In this document: piece after piece, positions 31,728-43,926 of the stretch
How positions within the stretch are numbered: position 1 is the stretch's first letter
Layout of the letters: the number at the start of each line of letters is the position of its first letter
Assembly (NCBI GenBank): GCA_031772625.1
Contig: CM062818.1
Span: 1,684,336,031 to 1,684,400,030 of the forward strand
Length of the DNA stretch: 64,000 nt
Origin: Pinus tabuliformis
Lineage: Eukaryota; Streptophyta; Pinopsida; Pinales; Pinaceae
Direction: 5' to 3'
Notes under the pieces: model-generated
The model's input: the letters and a program-made list of their open reading frames with translations, nothing else
Told to the model about the DNA's origin: nothing
The model's database searches: none
Made by a program: the position numbers and the translations under genes

Positions 31728-32650
31728 CTGAGAGCTTCATTGCTACTACGCCATATTTGGATCATCATTGTACCCTAGCTAGAAACATCATCATGCTCAC
31801 TGTGAGTAGTAGAGAGTGTACTTTATGAAAAAAGTTCCAAGACAGTGAGGGAAACGATAGAATGAATGTGATGCTTCTTAAGCCAATACAGTGAGACCGA
31901 GGCTATATGAAGACAGTAAGGATTCCAAGATTCTTTCTATCACATATATGCATTGACTGCCATGAATTAGGTTCACCGAAATTGTGATTACTTTCTTTCC
32001 TGCACTGAGATATTAATTTCCATTTAAGATGAGACTGTAATGATTACTGTTGCTCCTTATTATGTCAAGATTGTAATGATTACTACTGCTCCTTATTATG
32101 TTGAGACTGTAATAGTGTGCGATCACTGAGATACACATATATATGCCTAGATAAAAAAATACAAGGATATATGTGAGGGCTTTATAGTCACTATCAAAAC
32201 ATACTCTGCCACTTGAAGGCATTGTTGTACCATATGCAATTACGGTGATCTTAGAACTACACCTTACAATCATGCAAAGGGTCTCATAGATATGTCGAGA
32301 TCCTATCCTCACCTGGAGTTGCAAACTTGGCCGAGATTCCTCCTTCCTAATCCATATACCTGAGATCATGACTGCACCTAAAACCCAAATGAGGTGCAGA
32401 CAAACCCTACTATGGATCTGCTCCTATATGTGAAATTCATTGGCATGCAAGATTTTTTCTTCATGTATTTTTGCTGACCCTAGATGGGTATTATAGTGTT
32501 TATGTCCATATATGCAAGACGACATAAAATCATGAACCGTTGTGACTATTTTATTGAGTTGATGTTACTTCCATTTCTTTAATTTAATTCATTTTCGAGC
32601 CAAAATGAAGATCTTCATTATTCTATTTACATACTTTGGTGTTGTTGTAT
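31728..32650 (-). mobile_element. Copia-like LTR arm, left of an inverted pair
   Basis: The reverse complement matches 35050-35855: shared TAGGGTTTG-CTGCACCTCA, GTGCAGTCATGA or GTGTGGTCATGA, CTTCATATAG-CT-GTCTCACT, CTCTCTACT-CTCACAGT and CAATGAAGC. Moderately diverged. No coding content. Confidence 0.5.
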
Positions 32651-34732
32651 TTGGAGAAGTGTTCTTGCATTTGGGGATTTCTCTTGGTCTTGGAGGGCTA
32701 TTACATTCAGTTGAAGATTTGCATACATCTGAATGACAGAGAATGCAATTTCTGTGTCACTTAAATAGAATGCAAGTTGAAGATTTGCAATCATTTTTTC
32801 TTTGAAATGGCTTCACGAATGCAAGGAGATCTATATGATATATGGGTTATCTTGCACGGAATAAAGGGGATTGACATAATCCTTATAGGGAATAGAAGTC
32901 AGTGAATAGGTCTCCTTTAAGCTCATGAGAAGGAACTCTTAAAAGTCCTCTCATCTCTATGTAGCAAGAAAGGATATAAATAGGAGATATATACAAATTA
33001 GAGAAGGAAATATCTGGCATGAAGAAAAGAAGAAATATATTCATGAGATCTCATTTGGGAGATCTAAAAAAGATGATATGAAAATAATCATCTACATTCT
33101 TAGTAAGCAAGATGTCAGGTGTCCTCGGGATATGGAAATTTCCTTGTGTAACAATTTGAGGTCTCTATGCTAGGTAGAGAAAGAACTTGAAAGGACTCAA
33201 ATATGTGTGGAAAGGAAAGGGAAGGTTGACAAGAAAGAACAGTACTATATTTCCGGAAGGGTGAAGGAGGCTGAAGAAAGGATCAGGGAAAAGGGAGTAA
33301 TAGATCTCCACTATGAATGAGATGGTTTCCCTCTCAAAAGGATACTATTAGAACTCCTTGCATATATGATCATGGTAAGAATATGCATTGTGGCATCATG
33401 GAAAGAAGATCTCATGAATCATGGAGAACATAGCTCTTGGGAATCTCATTTAATATCAAAGGAAAGGAAGAAGTCATCTAGGTCAAAGGGAACATTTTCC
33501 AAATAGGAACATTCTAGATGCTAAAGTGTCTCTGATAGAAACCTCAGCGGAGGATCCCCTAGTCTGGAAAGGCAACAAGAGTTTCATTAGGATTTCCAAC
33601 TTACGGAAATCATGAGACAAAGGACTGATGACATGATGAAGAAGATCAAGGGATTGAAGATCTGTTTAATCAAGAAAGTTGTTGAAAGATACCTAAAGGA
33701 TAAATGAGGTATGTATGATTGTATTTTTATTTTCATTTGATATTGTAATGTCATGATATATGGTTGCAGATAAAATGGATCAAGCATGATCAAAATGGAA
33801 AGGATCTCCTCCTCTGAAAGGATGCAGAAAGACATAAGTCTAACTAGATGAAATCAATATAATATGCCCTCATATGAAGTATGAGGTAGTTGGATACAAT
33901 TGAAGAACTCTAAGAGCTCTTGTGAATGAAAGATATGAGGATCGAAGAGATCGTGAAGTATGCAACCTTGATGAAGGAAATCAACATCCAAAAGATCAGG
34001 AAGACTTGACCAAGGAACCTCTTGGAAATATGTGAAGACTTTGATGGAAGTTTGAAAGGATGAGGACACTTGACAACATATATCATTGGAAGATGTGTCA
34101 ACATCTATACAGGATGATTGATACCTACAAGAATATGTCACTCAAAGAAGGCCATCACCAAAAGGTAATATGTAATTTGTTTTTGGTATCTCACCTCTTG
34201 GAAAAAGTCTAGGTATGTGTGCAAGATTAAGAAAAGGAGAGTTGTGAAATATGTCACAACTATGTGCCTTGTGATCCAAAGCAATCACTGTTGAAGGAAA
34301 GTGAAGATAGATGAGCTTATGAAGGAAGCCCCAGATGTAAAGCCAAGAAAGAGGATTGTGTAATCATTTGGCATCCAACACCCTTTGAGGATGTGGTAGG
34401 GAATCCAAGGCAAGAGTGGGTAAGAGGGCCTATATTCGTGAGGTTTGGGAACCCATGATGAGAATAGTCCTAATAGGGCATACTCGAGGACACCCAGGTG
34501 GGTATGACCCTAAGAGCGACAATGATGATGTGTGTCTATCAATCATTGGTCTCGCCAACATTGTGCTCTAAACTAAGTGAGAGATGGAGTTGTTAGGCAA
34601 GGTCTTGCTAAATGGAAACAATGTTGGTTGAAATGATGCTATAACATATGGATTGCACATATGATTCTTCTTATGAGAAATTCTTCAAATTGAGAATGAC
34701 CAAGTACCATTATGAATACCTCCCTAGTTAAG
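32651..34732. other. Unrecognised stretch between the inverted LTR-like arms
   Basis: Purine-rich sequence with only short frames. Near 34680 the reading EKFFKLRMTK followed by LPS and a stop looks like the end of a copia RNase H. That would fit the polypurine tract that follows, but it is weak. Confidence 0.3.
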
Positions 34733-34743
34733 AGGGAGTGTTG

Positions 34744-35860
34744 AAGAAAGTGTAACTAGGTTTGGTCTTCATATTGACATGATCTTTGTATTTGTAATAA
34801 AAGGAAATAAATTATATTTGTAATCTTGCCACATGGGTTTCATGAGTAAGAAGTGTCACTAGGTGAAATACTTGTTCTTTATGTCTTTAGGATTTATTTG
34901 TGTCAAAGAGTCATGTTATGTGTATAGAAACTCTTCATGACTTTATGTAAATATAATCAAGTCCACAAAGGTGTGTAGAAGCCCTCCAATGAGCAAGCAT
35001 AATCCTCCAAAGAAGTCTACCAGTGAAATCAAGAAGAAGATATTCATGTTGGCTGCAATATCAAATTAATTAAGAAAATGAAAGTCATGTTGGGTCAAGA
35101 AAGAGTCATGATGGCTCACAAAATCATGTCAGCTTGCATATACGGGCAAACTATTATAAATGCCCAGGAGAGGGTCACGAAAAAGAACATAAGAAATTTC
35201 GCATTTTTGTCTCTCTAAATTTTCGGGTGAACGAGTCGCAATCAAGAAGGCATAGAGAATGCAATCAAGGAAGAAGATCTCACTCTCAAATCTCATGTGG
35301 AGAAGAAAGTCTGCACTAGGGTTTGACTGCACCTCAGCTAGGGTATCAGGTGTGGTCATGACAAGAAATTGGAGGTATAATGTGGACATAGAACTGATCA
35401 ATGTATTGGGCTAAATACTCTCGGCATATCTATGAATCAATACATGGATTGATGAAGAAGGGACCTCATGCTAGTAGATCTCAGATGGATGTGTATTTAT
35501 TTTAGTCTCAGCTTCATGGAGATCATGCTACCTCAATCTCGACATACGTATATATGTATGTCACATTCTCGACATAACAAGGAGTGACAGCATCACTCAC
35601 AGTCTCGGCTTACATAGAGGGTAAGGGGGCAAGAGTGTAATCACAATCTCAGTGGACCTATTACATGACAATGGATGTATGTGATGAAGGAACCTGAGAA
35701 TCCTGATTGTCTTCATATAGTCTTAGTCTCACTATCTGGGAACTTCTGTTATAACGTATGCTCTCTACTGCTCACAGTCAACATGATGATGATTCCAGTT
35801 AAGGTTCAGTGATGATTCAAGAATGGTGTAGCATCAATGAAGCCGTTGATAAATTGATCA
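34744..35860 (+). mobile_element. Copia-like 3' LTR, right of the inverted pair
   Basis: Starts TGTTGAAG right after a purine tract (TTAAGAGGGAG, 34733-34743). A TATA-like TATAAATG lies at 35155. The last ~800 bp are inverted relative to 31728-32650. The end is not sharp. Its own 5' LTR in the same orientation is not seen. Confidence 0.5.
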
Positions 35861-35942
35861 AGGGAGAGAATTAATATCACAATCAAATAAAGAAGATAAA
35901 CAATGAAAAATTTATTTAAAAACTAAATATTTATTACATTTT

Positions 35943-36150
35943 AGCAAGAGACTCAGTCTCCATTCATGCAGGTCGTGATTCGATTTCAAGAAAGAGACTT
36001 AGTCTCGATTAGTGCAGGTCGTGAATAGTTTTTGAGCAAGAGACTTAGTCTCCATTCGTGTAGGTTGTGACTCGTTTTCGAGCAAGATACCTAGTGTCCA
36101 TTTGTGTAGGTCGTGACTCATTTTCAATTTTCGAGCAAGAGACTTTAGTT
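35943..36150. repeat. ~46-bp tandem repeat carrying a GAGACTTAGTCTC palindrome
   Basis: Units start at 35943, 35990, 36035, 36080 and 36134. Each has AGCAAGAGACT-AGTCTC, then CATT-GTG-AGGTCGTGA. In the best units GAGACT and AGTCTC pair around a single T. Confidence 0.75.
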
Positions 36151-36272
36151 TATATATAGCAGAGTAGCGCATTCCGTGAGTTTTACACAGGTCATTAGTC
36201 ATTGTCTCTCCTTGGAGTAGAGAAGCTCCAAGAAGACAATAAAGGAAATCCATATAAACCTGACCCCTACAT

Positions 36273-36311
36273 TCATATTTTTCCTATATGGCAACTCAAG
36301 TGAGTTATGCA
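36273..36311 (+). repeat. 39-bp direct repeat, copy 1 of an exon end plus splice donor
   Basis: Identical except one base to 36666-36704. It reads HIFPIWQLK in frame and runs through a GTGAGT donor. Confidence 0.65.
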
Positions 36312-36499
36312 TTGTTTTGTTATGCTCTGCAAGTGCTCTTAGCTATAAATTTCCTTTAGTATGAAGGTGGTGTATTTTATCTGCAATTCACACCCAATAC
36401 TTCGTTGAAGGGGTATCTGTAATTTCATGAGAATTTCATTATTATATGTCACAGAAGCATATAAATTTACATGCAGAGAGAACTCTAAGAGGTGTGAAA

Positions 36500-36692
36500 A
36501 TGGATGTTACTCCTAGTAATTCTATAGTAGATGGGAATTTGATGGTGTTGGGCCAATGTGTTTTGTCCAAAATTCATGGGAATATCACCTTAACCCTTGC
36601 ATTAGGGGTGTGGGAATCTTTAAAAATCTATTTTTGGGAGCCATGCCAGATGAGAGCAAGAGTCATCATATTTTTCCTATATGGCAACTTAA
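36500..36692 (+). pseudogene. First-exon fragment resembling raffinose synthase/seed imbibition (alkaline alpha-galactosidase) protein
   Basis: From ATG 36500 the reading MDVTPSNSIVDGNLMVLGQ and VLSKIHGNITLT matches the N-terminus pattern of the plant raffinose synthase/SIP family (glycosyl hydrolase 36 type). After a frameshift near 36600 it continues GIFKNLFLGAMPDESKSHHIF and PIWQLK, matching the next conserved block of that family (F-GA-SDESKSRHVFPLG). It ends at a consensus GTGAGT donor at 36693. Family proteins are about 750-850 residues, so only one exon is present. No later exon is visible. It is a broken gene copy or a captured fragment. The family call is from memory of the pattern. 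Confidence 0.5.
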
Positions 36693-36704
36693 GTGAGTTA
36701 TGCA

Positions 36705-37375
36705 AATCTTGTCTTTAGGATTTGGGATTTTTTATTTTAATATGTATTTGTATTTATCTTTTTGGTTTTATATATATCTCTAAGCAATGGTATGACATTT
36801 TTATTTTATTTTGGGTTGGGATTCCCTCTATGTTTCTAATTGGTGGGGTAGTCAACCTTTTGAAGTTGGATTAGTTCTCAATGCCAATGAGAATAATTAT
36901 TTCTTTCTTTCTTTTTTGTGATTTTGGAGGTAATATTGGGGGAAGGATTGTGGACTCATTTTTTATTTCAAGTAGGCAAATAGATCATGGTTCAAATCCC
37001 ATCTAATTTTTGGTTATTCTAATCACAATTATTTTCAATGAGTTACCATGAATGCTTTTATATGTATTTTTCTAAAGCCCTTCATTCTATGTCTTTGTTA
37101 GGAATTAGTCGATATATTTAAACTATCATTTGTATAGTGCTTACCTCCATAGTTGATTTGGCATGCTACTTTGTTCTGAATTTATATTAAATTTTTCAAC
37201 GAATTCAAAACAAATTCATATTCGATTTCTATAAACAATTTAATAAATGGTGGCGAAGGTACATGTAATTGGATAGCGATGGGAAGACGATGAACGTAAT
37301 GGAGTTTCTTTCAACAGATTATATGATAGATAGTTTACGCTCAGAAGGTCCTGCCCAAAGAACCATGATTTGACG
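36705..37375. other. Intergenic or former intron sequence, no gene seen
   Basis: T-rich, with no ORF or domain. Confidence 0.35.
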
Positions 37376-37810
37376 CTACAGCAGAGGTGTGGGCATGTCA
37401 GCTCCACGACGCCATCTCCCAGACTCAAAGTCGTAAATATAAACACTCTTCATCAAAGTTGCTGATTGGAATCCGCCTATGAGAAGTAGCTTGCGATTCA
37501 CAGCAACGCATTGACAGCATAATGGTATTTGAGTATTGGGGGGATCATCGATTGGAGGTAGCCTTTCCCAGGTGCCTTTCACGGGGTGGTATACCGTTAC
37601 TGCAAGTAGGACGGGAATCCTGATATCTCTTTGAACCAGGCAAATAAGCTGCTCGCTCGTCCCAAATTTCTTCCTGTCACCATAGAAAGTAGGGCTACTG
37701 AGTATAGCCTCCCAGCTTTTGCACACAGCTTTCAGAGTATCGTGTGATTTGTAAGGCATTTTCAGCAAAAACTTTCGAACAACATCCTCCGGAATAACCT
37801 CCATTAGCAC
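37376..37810 (-). pseudogene. F-box/kelch-repeat protein, N-terminal fragment
   Basis: A 144-codon open frame from ATG 37810. The F-box lies at about residues 4-45 (IPEDVVRKFLLKMPY, LKAVCKSWEAIL). Then comes GTSEQLICLVQ, a hallmark of the plant kelch-domain F-box group, and the first kelch repeat (LLLIGGF, SVYIYDFESGRWRRGADMPT). Intact members have about 340-400 residues with several kelch repeats. This one stops right after the first, and no further repeat is found downstream, so it is probably a truncated pseudogene. Such proteins serve SCF ubiquitin ligases; some target phenylalanine ammonia-lyase. A TATA-like run lies about 50-60 bp upstream. Confidence 0.75.
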
Positions 37811-37854
37811 ACTTTAAACAAGTGAACCACGGTAACTCAAAAGGGAAAAGTGCA

Positions 37855-38052
37855 GTTATATATATATATAGTGGAGATGTGGAAAACCTAATTTCAAGCC
37901 GATAAGAAACAGATTAAATGTTATTTATTAATAATATAAAAAATATATAAATTTTTAATTTACAATATAAGGAAGCATTTAATATTAGTCAATACTTTTA
38001 AATGGAAATGTTTTATGTAACAACCACTATGGCTGGACTCCCTTTGGGGAAT

Positions 38053-38084
<32 letters not shown>

Positions 38085-38240
38085 TTTATTTATTTATATT
38101 ATGAAAAATATATAATTTTTTAATTCATAATATAATGAAGTATTTAATATAAATTTGACATGTCAATATTTTTATATGTCAATGTTTTATGTAAAAGATT
38201 ATGACCTCCACATGAGTTTTTATGGAGGAAAATTATATAC
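37855..38240. repeat. AT microsatellites and a ~165-bp diverged tandem duplication
   Basis: (TA)n at about 37858-37872 and a longer one at about 38053-38080. The blocks at 37921-38060 and 38086-38240 share ATATATAAATTTTTAAT-, AGGAAGCATTTAATAT-like and TGTTTTATGTAA landmarks in order. They lie upstream of the F-box fragment. Confidence 0.55.
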
Positions 38241-38485
38241 ATATGTGGGGCATGAAATGGGTTTAGTTGGTTTTGCGATTTAAAGTTTTTAAATGAATTA
38301 AGTATTTCATTTTATTACAACATATTTTTTATTATATTTTTAGCTCATTCAATGTTAATTTATTATCAACTTTTTATATTTAGAGTTTTTAATTTAAGGT
38401 TTTGTATTTTATTTATGGCTATTAATTATAATATGATGATAGTAAAATATTAATAATATAAAATGTGAATTTGAGTTCTATTAAC

Positions 38486-39747
38486 TTGAGGTACCCTACA
38501 ACTTGAGAAGCCTTTTTCTTCTATCCTCCTCATGACAAGTGAGTGGTTAGATGCTTTTCTCACCTCAAGCTTGCCATCAAACATATGAATGGAGTGACCT
38601 TGCTGGCAGATGTGGACTAAGGATAGCAAGTTTCTCTTCAGCTCTGGGAGATACAGAACATGATGCAGCAGGAAGTCTCGAAGGCCAAGCAATTTAAGCC
38701 TAATTATGCCAAGCCCTGATGGCTTGAGTTTTGATATAGTGCTCCATCAACATTGTCAGTAAATTCTTCAAAAAAATCTTTTCTATGAGTCATGTGGCAA
38801 GTTGCTCCTAAATCAAGCAACCAATCATTTTTCCAAGAAGCATGTGAAGCATTAAATAAGTCTTCATTAGTTTTACCTTTGGTTTGGTTTCTTTGCTGCT
38901 CAATTTTGTCCCAAGGTAACTTGCATGTGGAGGCATCATGAGATCCATTTCTTTTGTAGTGTATGCAATGCAAATCTGAATTTTCTCCTTGAGAGTGTCT
39001 GCCCCCCATACCTCTGAAATATCTTCCTCTTCCTCTTAGACCACCTCTTCCTCTGGCAAAATCTTGGGCAAGATTCTTTTCTTTATGAGCAAGGCACATA
39101 GTCTCTTCAGAAGATTCAGGGGTTGTCTTCTTTCCAAAATCTTTCTCTCTTTCAGTAATTTTTTTCACAAGAGAGTGAAAGGTAATATCTTTGAGATTTC
39201 CATTTGCTTGCAATGACTCAAGATAATTGGAGTAAGTAGGATAAAGTGCCTTGAGAAAAGCTATCAAAGGAATCTAGTTCAACGTTAGTGACTTTGATAT
39301 CATGCATTATGGATTTTACTTCTGATGCAAGAGCAAGAGGATCATTTTTTGTAATTCAAGAGTGAAGAGTTTAATCATGAGTTGAACAATTTCAAGTGCA
39401 GAATGTGAGTCATAGAGTTCTTTTGGCTTTTGTAAGGCTTCGAAAGCATTTGAAAATGGCGAAATATGTCGACTCACCTCTTCACTTACAGATTTTGCAA
39501 TTAATGCATAGGCTTTGCACTCGTTATTTTCCCAAATGGCGAACTCCTTGTGTGAGCTAGGCTGTTCTAGCTCTTTGTCTTCGTCTCCAACACACACTCC
39601 TTCCCACAACTCATTGAAAATGAGGGTGTGTTTTATCTTTTGAGACCACTCATGGTAGTACTCCTTGCCAGTGATAACTACTCCCACAATAGATATGATT
39701 GAATGCGTTGTAAAATCTAAGTGTTGTAAAAATACTTCTGCTCGCAA
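38486..39747 (-). pseudogene. Element 5 gag and protease
   Basis: Frame from 39747 with a stop at 39316-39318, continuing in frame to 38704, then shifted to 38692-38486. A UBN2-type copia gag is visible (YYHEWSQKIKHTLI, ELYDSHSALEIVQLMIK). A basic linker (RGRGGLRGRGR) is followed by a damaged zinc knuckle, CIHYKRNGSHDASTC, with its second Cys changed to Tyr and one extra residue. The protease active site reads LLDLGATCHMTH, Leu replacing the Ser/Thr of DSG. The end (MRRIEEKGFSSCRVPQ) overlaps in content with the start of the plus-strand half. Non-functional. Confidence 0.8.
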
Positions 39748-40883
39748 AAAATTTGCTTTTGTCGAGAAGAAAAAAAAAACCTTTGCTGCTAAAAAAAAAC
39801 TGATTCTGATAGAGGCGTTAGAGTGGATATCAAAATGTGTTTGGGCCCCACGGTAGTATTTACAAACAATATATTAAATACAGTAAAACGCAGGAGCGTT
39901 AACTATGTTAGCTACTTTGAAAACAATGTTATGAAAACAACATTATGGGAGCCCAACAACGTGTTATATATGGGATATCGTTTATATGAAAACAACATTG
40001 CGGTGGATACAACCTTATATATACCAGCATATATATGAAAACAACATTCAATTTACCAAATGAATCCCTTCAAAACATCCAATGTATTTGAGTTTACCAA
40101 ATGAATCCCTTAAAAAATTATGCTGCTTCACGTCAGTGCACAAATTTTAGTGGTGAGAGTCCCACCGTGATCACCAAGAGTATGTCAACTCAAAGAAACG
40201 CAAAGCGAAGGTATGCAAGCTCAAACCAATGGTGTGGGCCGCACCATTTCGCACCTCTGTCATACAATATAGTCTTCAAAAAAATTTCGCACCTCTCATT
40301 CCAAATTCAACATTGTAGGCTGTATGCCAAGGGTCAAGGTATAAGAGGGCAGTGTATGGAGGAGGGCTATGGAGGAGGGTTGTGGATGGAGCTGAAATTT
40401 CTAAAAGCAGTCTTCTAATATTGCAAATAGAGCCCATACATAGCTCTAGGAGTGGTATGGTGCATTCATGCTTAGCGTCAACTTCAATTGCAGCATCGGG
40501 TTCTCCATTTCATGAAGGGGTGAGTTATAATCCAGAAAATGCACCTAATAACAGTGCAGGTGGCAATCCAAATGAAGAAAACCGTGAGGGTGCTAGGTTT
40601 GTATGGGTATGGAAACCAGAGTGGAAAGCACAGAAAGGCTGAGTGTTTTATATGTAGGTGGAGCAGCAAGAAGAGCAGCGTAGCAGATAAGGCATCAGAG
40701 GTAGGCTTGATGGTTATGGAGAGTGCCAAAATCAGTACAATATTAGTGAGTCACAGGGGAATAATGATGTGTTCAGGCCAGTGGAAGCATCAGAGCTGCA
40801 AGACTAGCCAGTCTACGTAGGATTCATAATACCATAGGCAGAATAGGGAGCTACAAAGAAGAGGGAAGCCAAAAATGGCACTG
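39748..40883 (-). other. Element 5 leader region
   Basis: About 1.1 kb between primer site and gag, long for copia, so it may hold an insertion. ATGAAAACAACATT occurs three times at 39931-40050 and TTTACCAAATGAATCCCTT twice (about 40050 and 40093). No gene recognised. Confidence 0.45.
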
Positions 40884-40895
40884 GCTTTGGTACCA
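40884..40895 (-). other. Primer-binding site of element 5 (tRNA-Met-like)
   Basis: Minus strand TGGTACCAAAGC, directly next to the LTR end. Ten of 12 bases match the initiator-Met type TGGTATCAGAGC. Confidence 0.75.
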
Positions 40896-40972
40896 TGTCA
40901 GACTAGGAGGTAACTCCTCAAAACAATTCATTGATATTCATTCAGGTTAGTCTTTATTATATACATGAGGGA
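40896..40972 (-). mobile_element. Partial 5' LTR of element 5 (last ~77 bp), inverted
   Basis: The reverse complement matches 44027-44103 with a handful of differences, ending ...TCTGACA. It is cut at ATGAGGGAGA, a 10-mer that also belongs to the integrase-side sequence. Confidence 0.85.
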
Positions 40973-42221
40973 GATAGAAGAAGAAAGGATTCTCAAGCTA
41001 TAGGGTACCTCTGCTTGTGCATAACATTTATCATACAATTCTCATTATGAAGAATGTACACTTCCATCAAATTTATTATGGCATGCTAGATTTGGGCATT
41101 TGAACTATGACAACTTCCACTTGTTGAAGAAAAATGGTGTTACTGGTTTGCCTACAATTCCTAGGAAAATTAAGCAATGTGATGCTTGCATTCTAGGAAA
41201 GCATAGAAAACAGTCTTTTCATGATTCACATTCAAGAGCACATAGAAAACTTGAACTCATTAGTTTAGATTTATGTGGTCCAATGCCTATTCCTTCTGCA
41301 AATGGAAATAAATATATGATAACATTTATTGATGACTACACCAGAATGTGTTGGGTTGATTTATTGAAGAACAAATCTGATCCTTTTCAAACATTCAAGA
41401 AATTTCATACATGGATTGAAAATGACGTACAATCTCATATTGGCTCTATTCGCACTGATAATGGAAAATAATACACTTCAAATGAATTTGAAAACTATCT
41501 TCGCCAACATGGGATCAAACATCAAACAACTATGCTTTATAATCCCCAATAGAATGGTGTAGTTGAAAGAATGAATAGGACAATCTTAAATATGGTGTGC
41601 TCCATGTTGTTTTTCAAAAATGTGAGATTGATGTTTTGGGCTGATGCAGTTCTATGTGATGTATATATAAAGAATAGATGTCCATCTAATGCTATTAGAA
41701 GCAAGACTCCCTATGAAATGTGGTATGGGCACATTCCTTCGGTAGAGCATCTCAGGGTCTTTGGTTCCACTTGTTATGCATTGATACCAAATGTACATAG
41801 AAACAAACTTGGTGCAAGAAGTCATAAGTGTATCTTCCTGGGGTATTCAAACACCTCCAAAGTATACCATCTCTATGATGAATTCAATAAAAAGTTTGTT
41901 GTATCTAGTGATGTAATCTTTCTTGAAACATCCAAAACTGATAATGTTGTTGAGCGACAACTTGATCGCTTGGATAGATTCGCAAATGAAAAATCATTTC
42001 AAGAATTTGATAATCAAATTACACATCTTGAAGGGGGGATTCCTATATTAGATCAACCTATTGATTCTTCTTCTGAAGCACTCTCTCCCCCGCATGAAAC
42101 TTCAACAACGAATGATACTTTAAGTGATGTGATTGATAGAATTGGGAGACTCAATCTTGATTCAGTCCCAACTCAATCAACGGAGCAGCCTGGACCATCT
42201 GAGAAAGGTCCCAAAAAGTGA
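40966..42221 (+). pseudogene. Element 5 GAG-pre-integrase and integrase
   Basis: One main frame through stops at about 41008, 41469 and 41549, ending TGA 42219. The pre-integrase zinc module is LLWHARFGHLNYDN and CDACILGKH. The integrase core has LDLCGPM (Asp), FIDDYTRMCWVD, IRTDNGK (Asp) and NGVVERMNRT (Glu), so the DDE residues survive the stops. The region ends RVFGSTCYALIP, KCIFLGYS and a low-complexity linker. Confidence 0.85.
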
Positions 42222-43917
42222 CTAACAAAGACACTTGAAAGTGTTCATCCTGATGAGGTTGGAAAGACAGGAACTAGAAATTCAAACAGTGAAAATGGAG
42301 GTGATGTAGATGACTCTGATTCACCTGTTGATATGGATGTTTCTTATGATTGTGAATTGAATTTGTCTACAGATTCCGAACCAACTTCCTCCAAAGAAGA
42401 TGCTTCTCATGATAAATGGCAATAAGCAATGCAAAAGGAGTATGATGCCCTAAAAAATAATGGCACTTAGAAGTTGGTTGATCCCCCATTAGGAACCAAA
42501 CCAATTGGCTGCAAGTGGGTCTACAAGAACAAGTATAAAGTTGATGGCTCACTTGACAACCACAAAGCTAGGCTTGTGGCAAAAGATTTTGCATAGAAGT
42601 AAGGGGTCGATTATGACGATAATTTTTCCCCCACAGAAAAATGGGCTACCATCCAGACACTCTTTGCCCTAGTAGCTCAGAACGGTTGGAAAGTCCATCA
42701 AATCGATGTAAAAACTGCTTTCTTGAATGGAGATTTAAAAGAGATGTTTTTATGACCCAGCAGTCTGAAAGTTTTGCTATGAAAGGACATGAAAATAAAG
42801 TATGCAAACTTGTGAAATCCTTGTATGGCCTCAAACAAGCACCATGAGCCTGATATGAAAAACTAACTAAGCGTCTTCTGAAACTCAATTTCAAACATTA
42901 TGATCTTGATGACGCAACTTTATTTGTGAAGAAATTTAGCAAAATAGTTGTGTATCTTGTGGTATATGTAGATGATCTTTTGATGATAGGAATAATGAAA
43001 GCTACATTGCATCCATAAAGAAGGAATTGGGGAAAGGTTTTGAAATGACTAATTTGGGCTATGTTCATTACTATCTTGGTATTGAAGTAACTCAACATCC
43101 GAAGTCCATATTCTTTTCTCAAAAGAAGTACATTGGAGATGTGTTGAACATGTTTGGCATGACAAACTTCAATCCTCTTACTACTCCAATGGAACATAAC
43201 ATAAAGCTCACATCCATTGAAGGAAAATAATTTGAGGATGCAACAAAGGCTAGACAACTTGTAGTAAGTCTCAACTACCTAACTACTACTAGACCAGACA
43301 TTTCATTTGCTGTTGGAATCCTCTCCAGGTTTATGCAAAAGCCTTGTGAGGGACATTGGTCTGCTACAAAAAGAGTTCTAAGGTACTTGAAGGGAACTTA
43401 AGACTTTGGAATCAAGTAAACACAATTGGACGACTTCAGCTTGATTGGATACTTTGATTCAAACTTTGATGGAGACAAATAAACTAGGGTATCTACTTCA
43501 GGTTATGCTATGAGTCTTGGATCAGGAGTTGTCTCCTGGAGATCACACAAAAAATCAGTTCTAGCAGATTCCACAACAGAGGCAGAATACGTGGCAACAG
43601 TTGAGGAAACAAAAGGAATTGTGTGGCTCATGAAAATTCTTAAAGATTTGTAGGTAAAACAAGTACAATTGACTCCACTCATGGTTGACAATACCTCAGC
43701 AATAAAGTTGACCAAGAACCCAAAGTTTCATGATTGACCGAAGCACATCAATACTAAATATCATCTTATTGGACATCACGTTGGGTCCAAAACAATCCAT
43801 CTCCACCATTGTTCCACTAATGAGAAAATTGCAGACATCTTCACCAAAGCGCTTGGAAGAGAAAAGATTGAAAGATTTAGAACAATGCTTGGAATCACCA
43901 ACATCCCTTCAGACTAA
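42222..43917 (+). pseudogene. Element 5 reverse transcriptase and RNase H
   Basis: RT opens with NGCKWVYKNKYKVDGS-like coding at 42500, then QIDVKTAFLNGDLKE (first Asp), YGLKQAP, and the catalytic box VVYVDDLLM near 42960-42985. RNase H follows: YFDSNFDGD, ADSTTEAEYVA, VDNTSAIKL and IADIFTKAL. At least six stops and two frameshifts interrupt it. It ends at TAA 43915-43917, overlapping the polypurine tract. Confidence 0.85.
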
Positions 43918-43926
43918 GGGGGGGAA
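43916..43926 (+). other. Polypurine tract of element 5
   Basis: AAGGGGGGGAA immediately before the LTR start TGTTGTCACC. Confidence 0.85.

Noticed and set aside
31728..35860. DNA transposon with long terminal inverted repeats
   Set aside because: The arms carry LTR features (polypurine tract, TATA box), no transposase or target duplication is seen, and the outer ends do not match each other exactly.
37858..38081. TA runs as a functional TATA promoter for the F-box fragment
   Set aside because: The region is generally AT-rich with microsatellites; position alone is not enough evidence.
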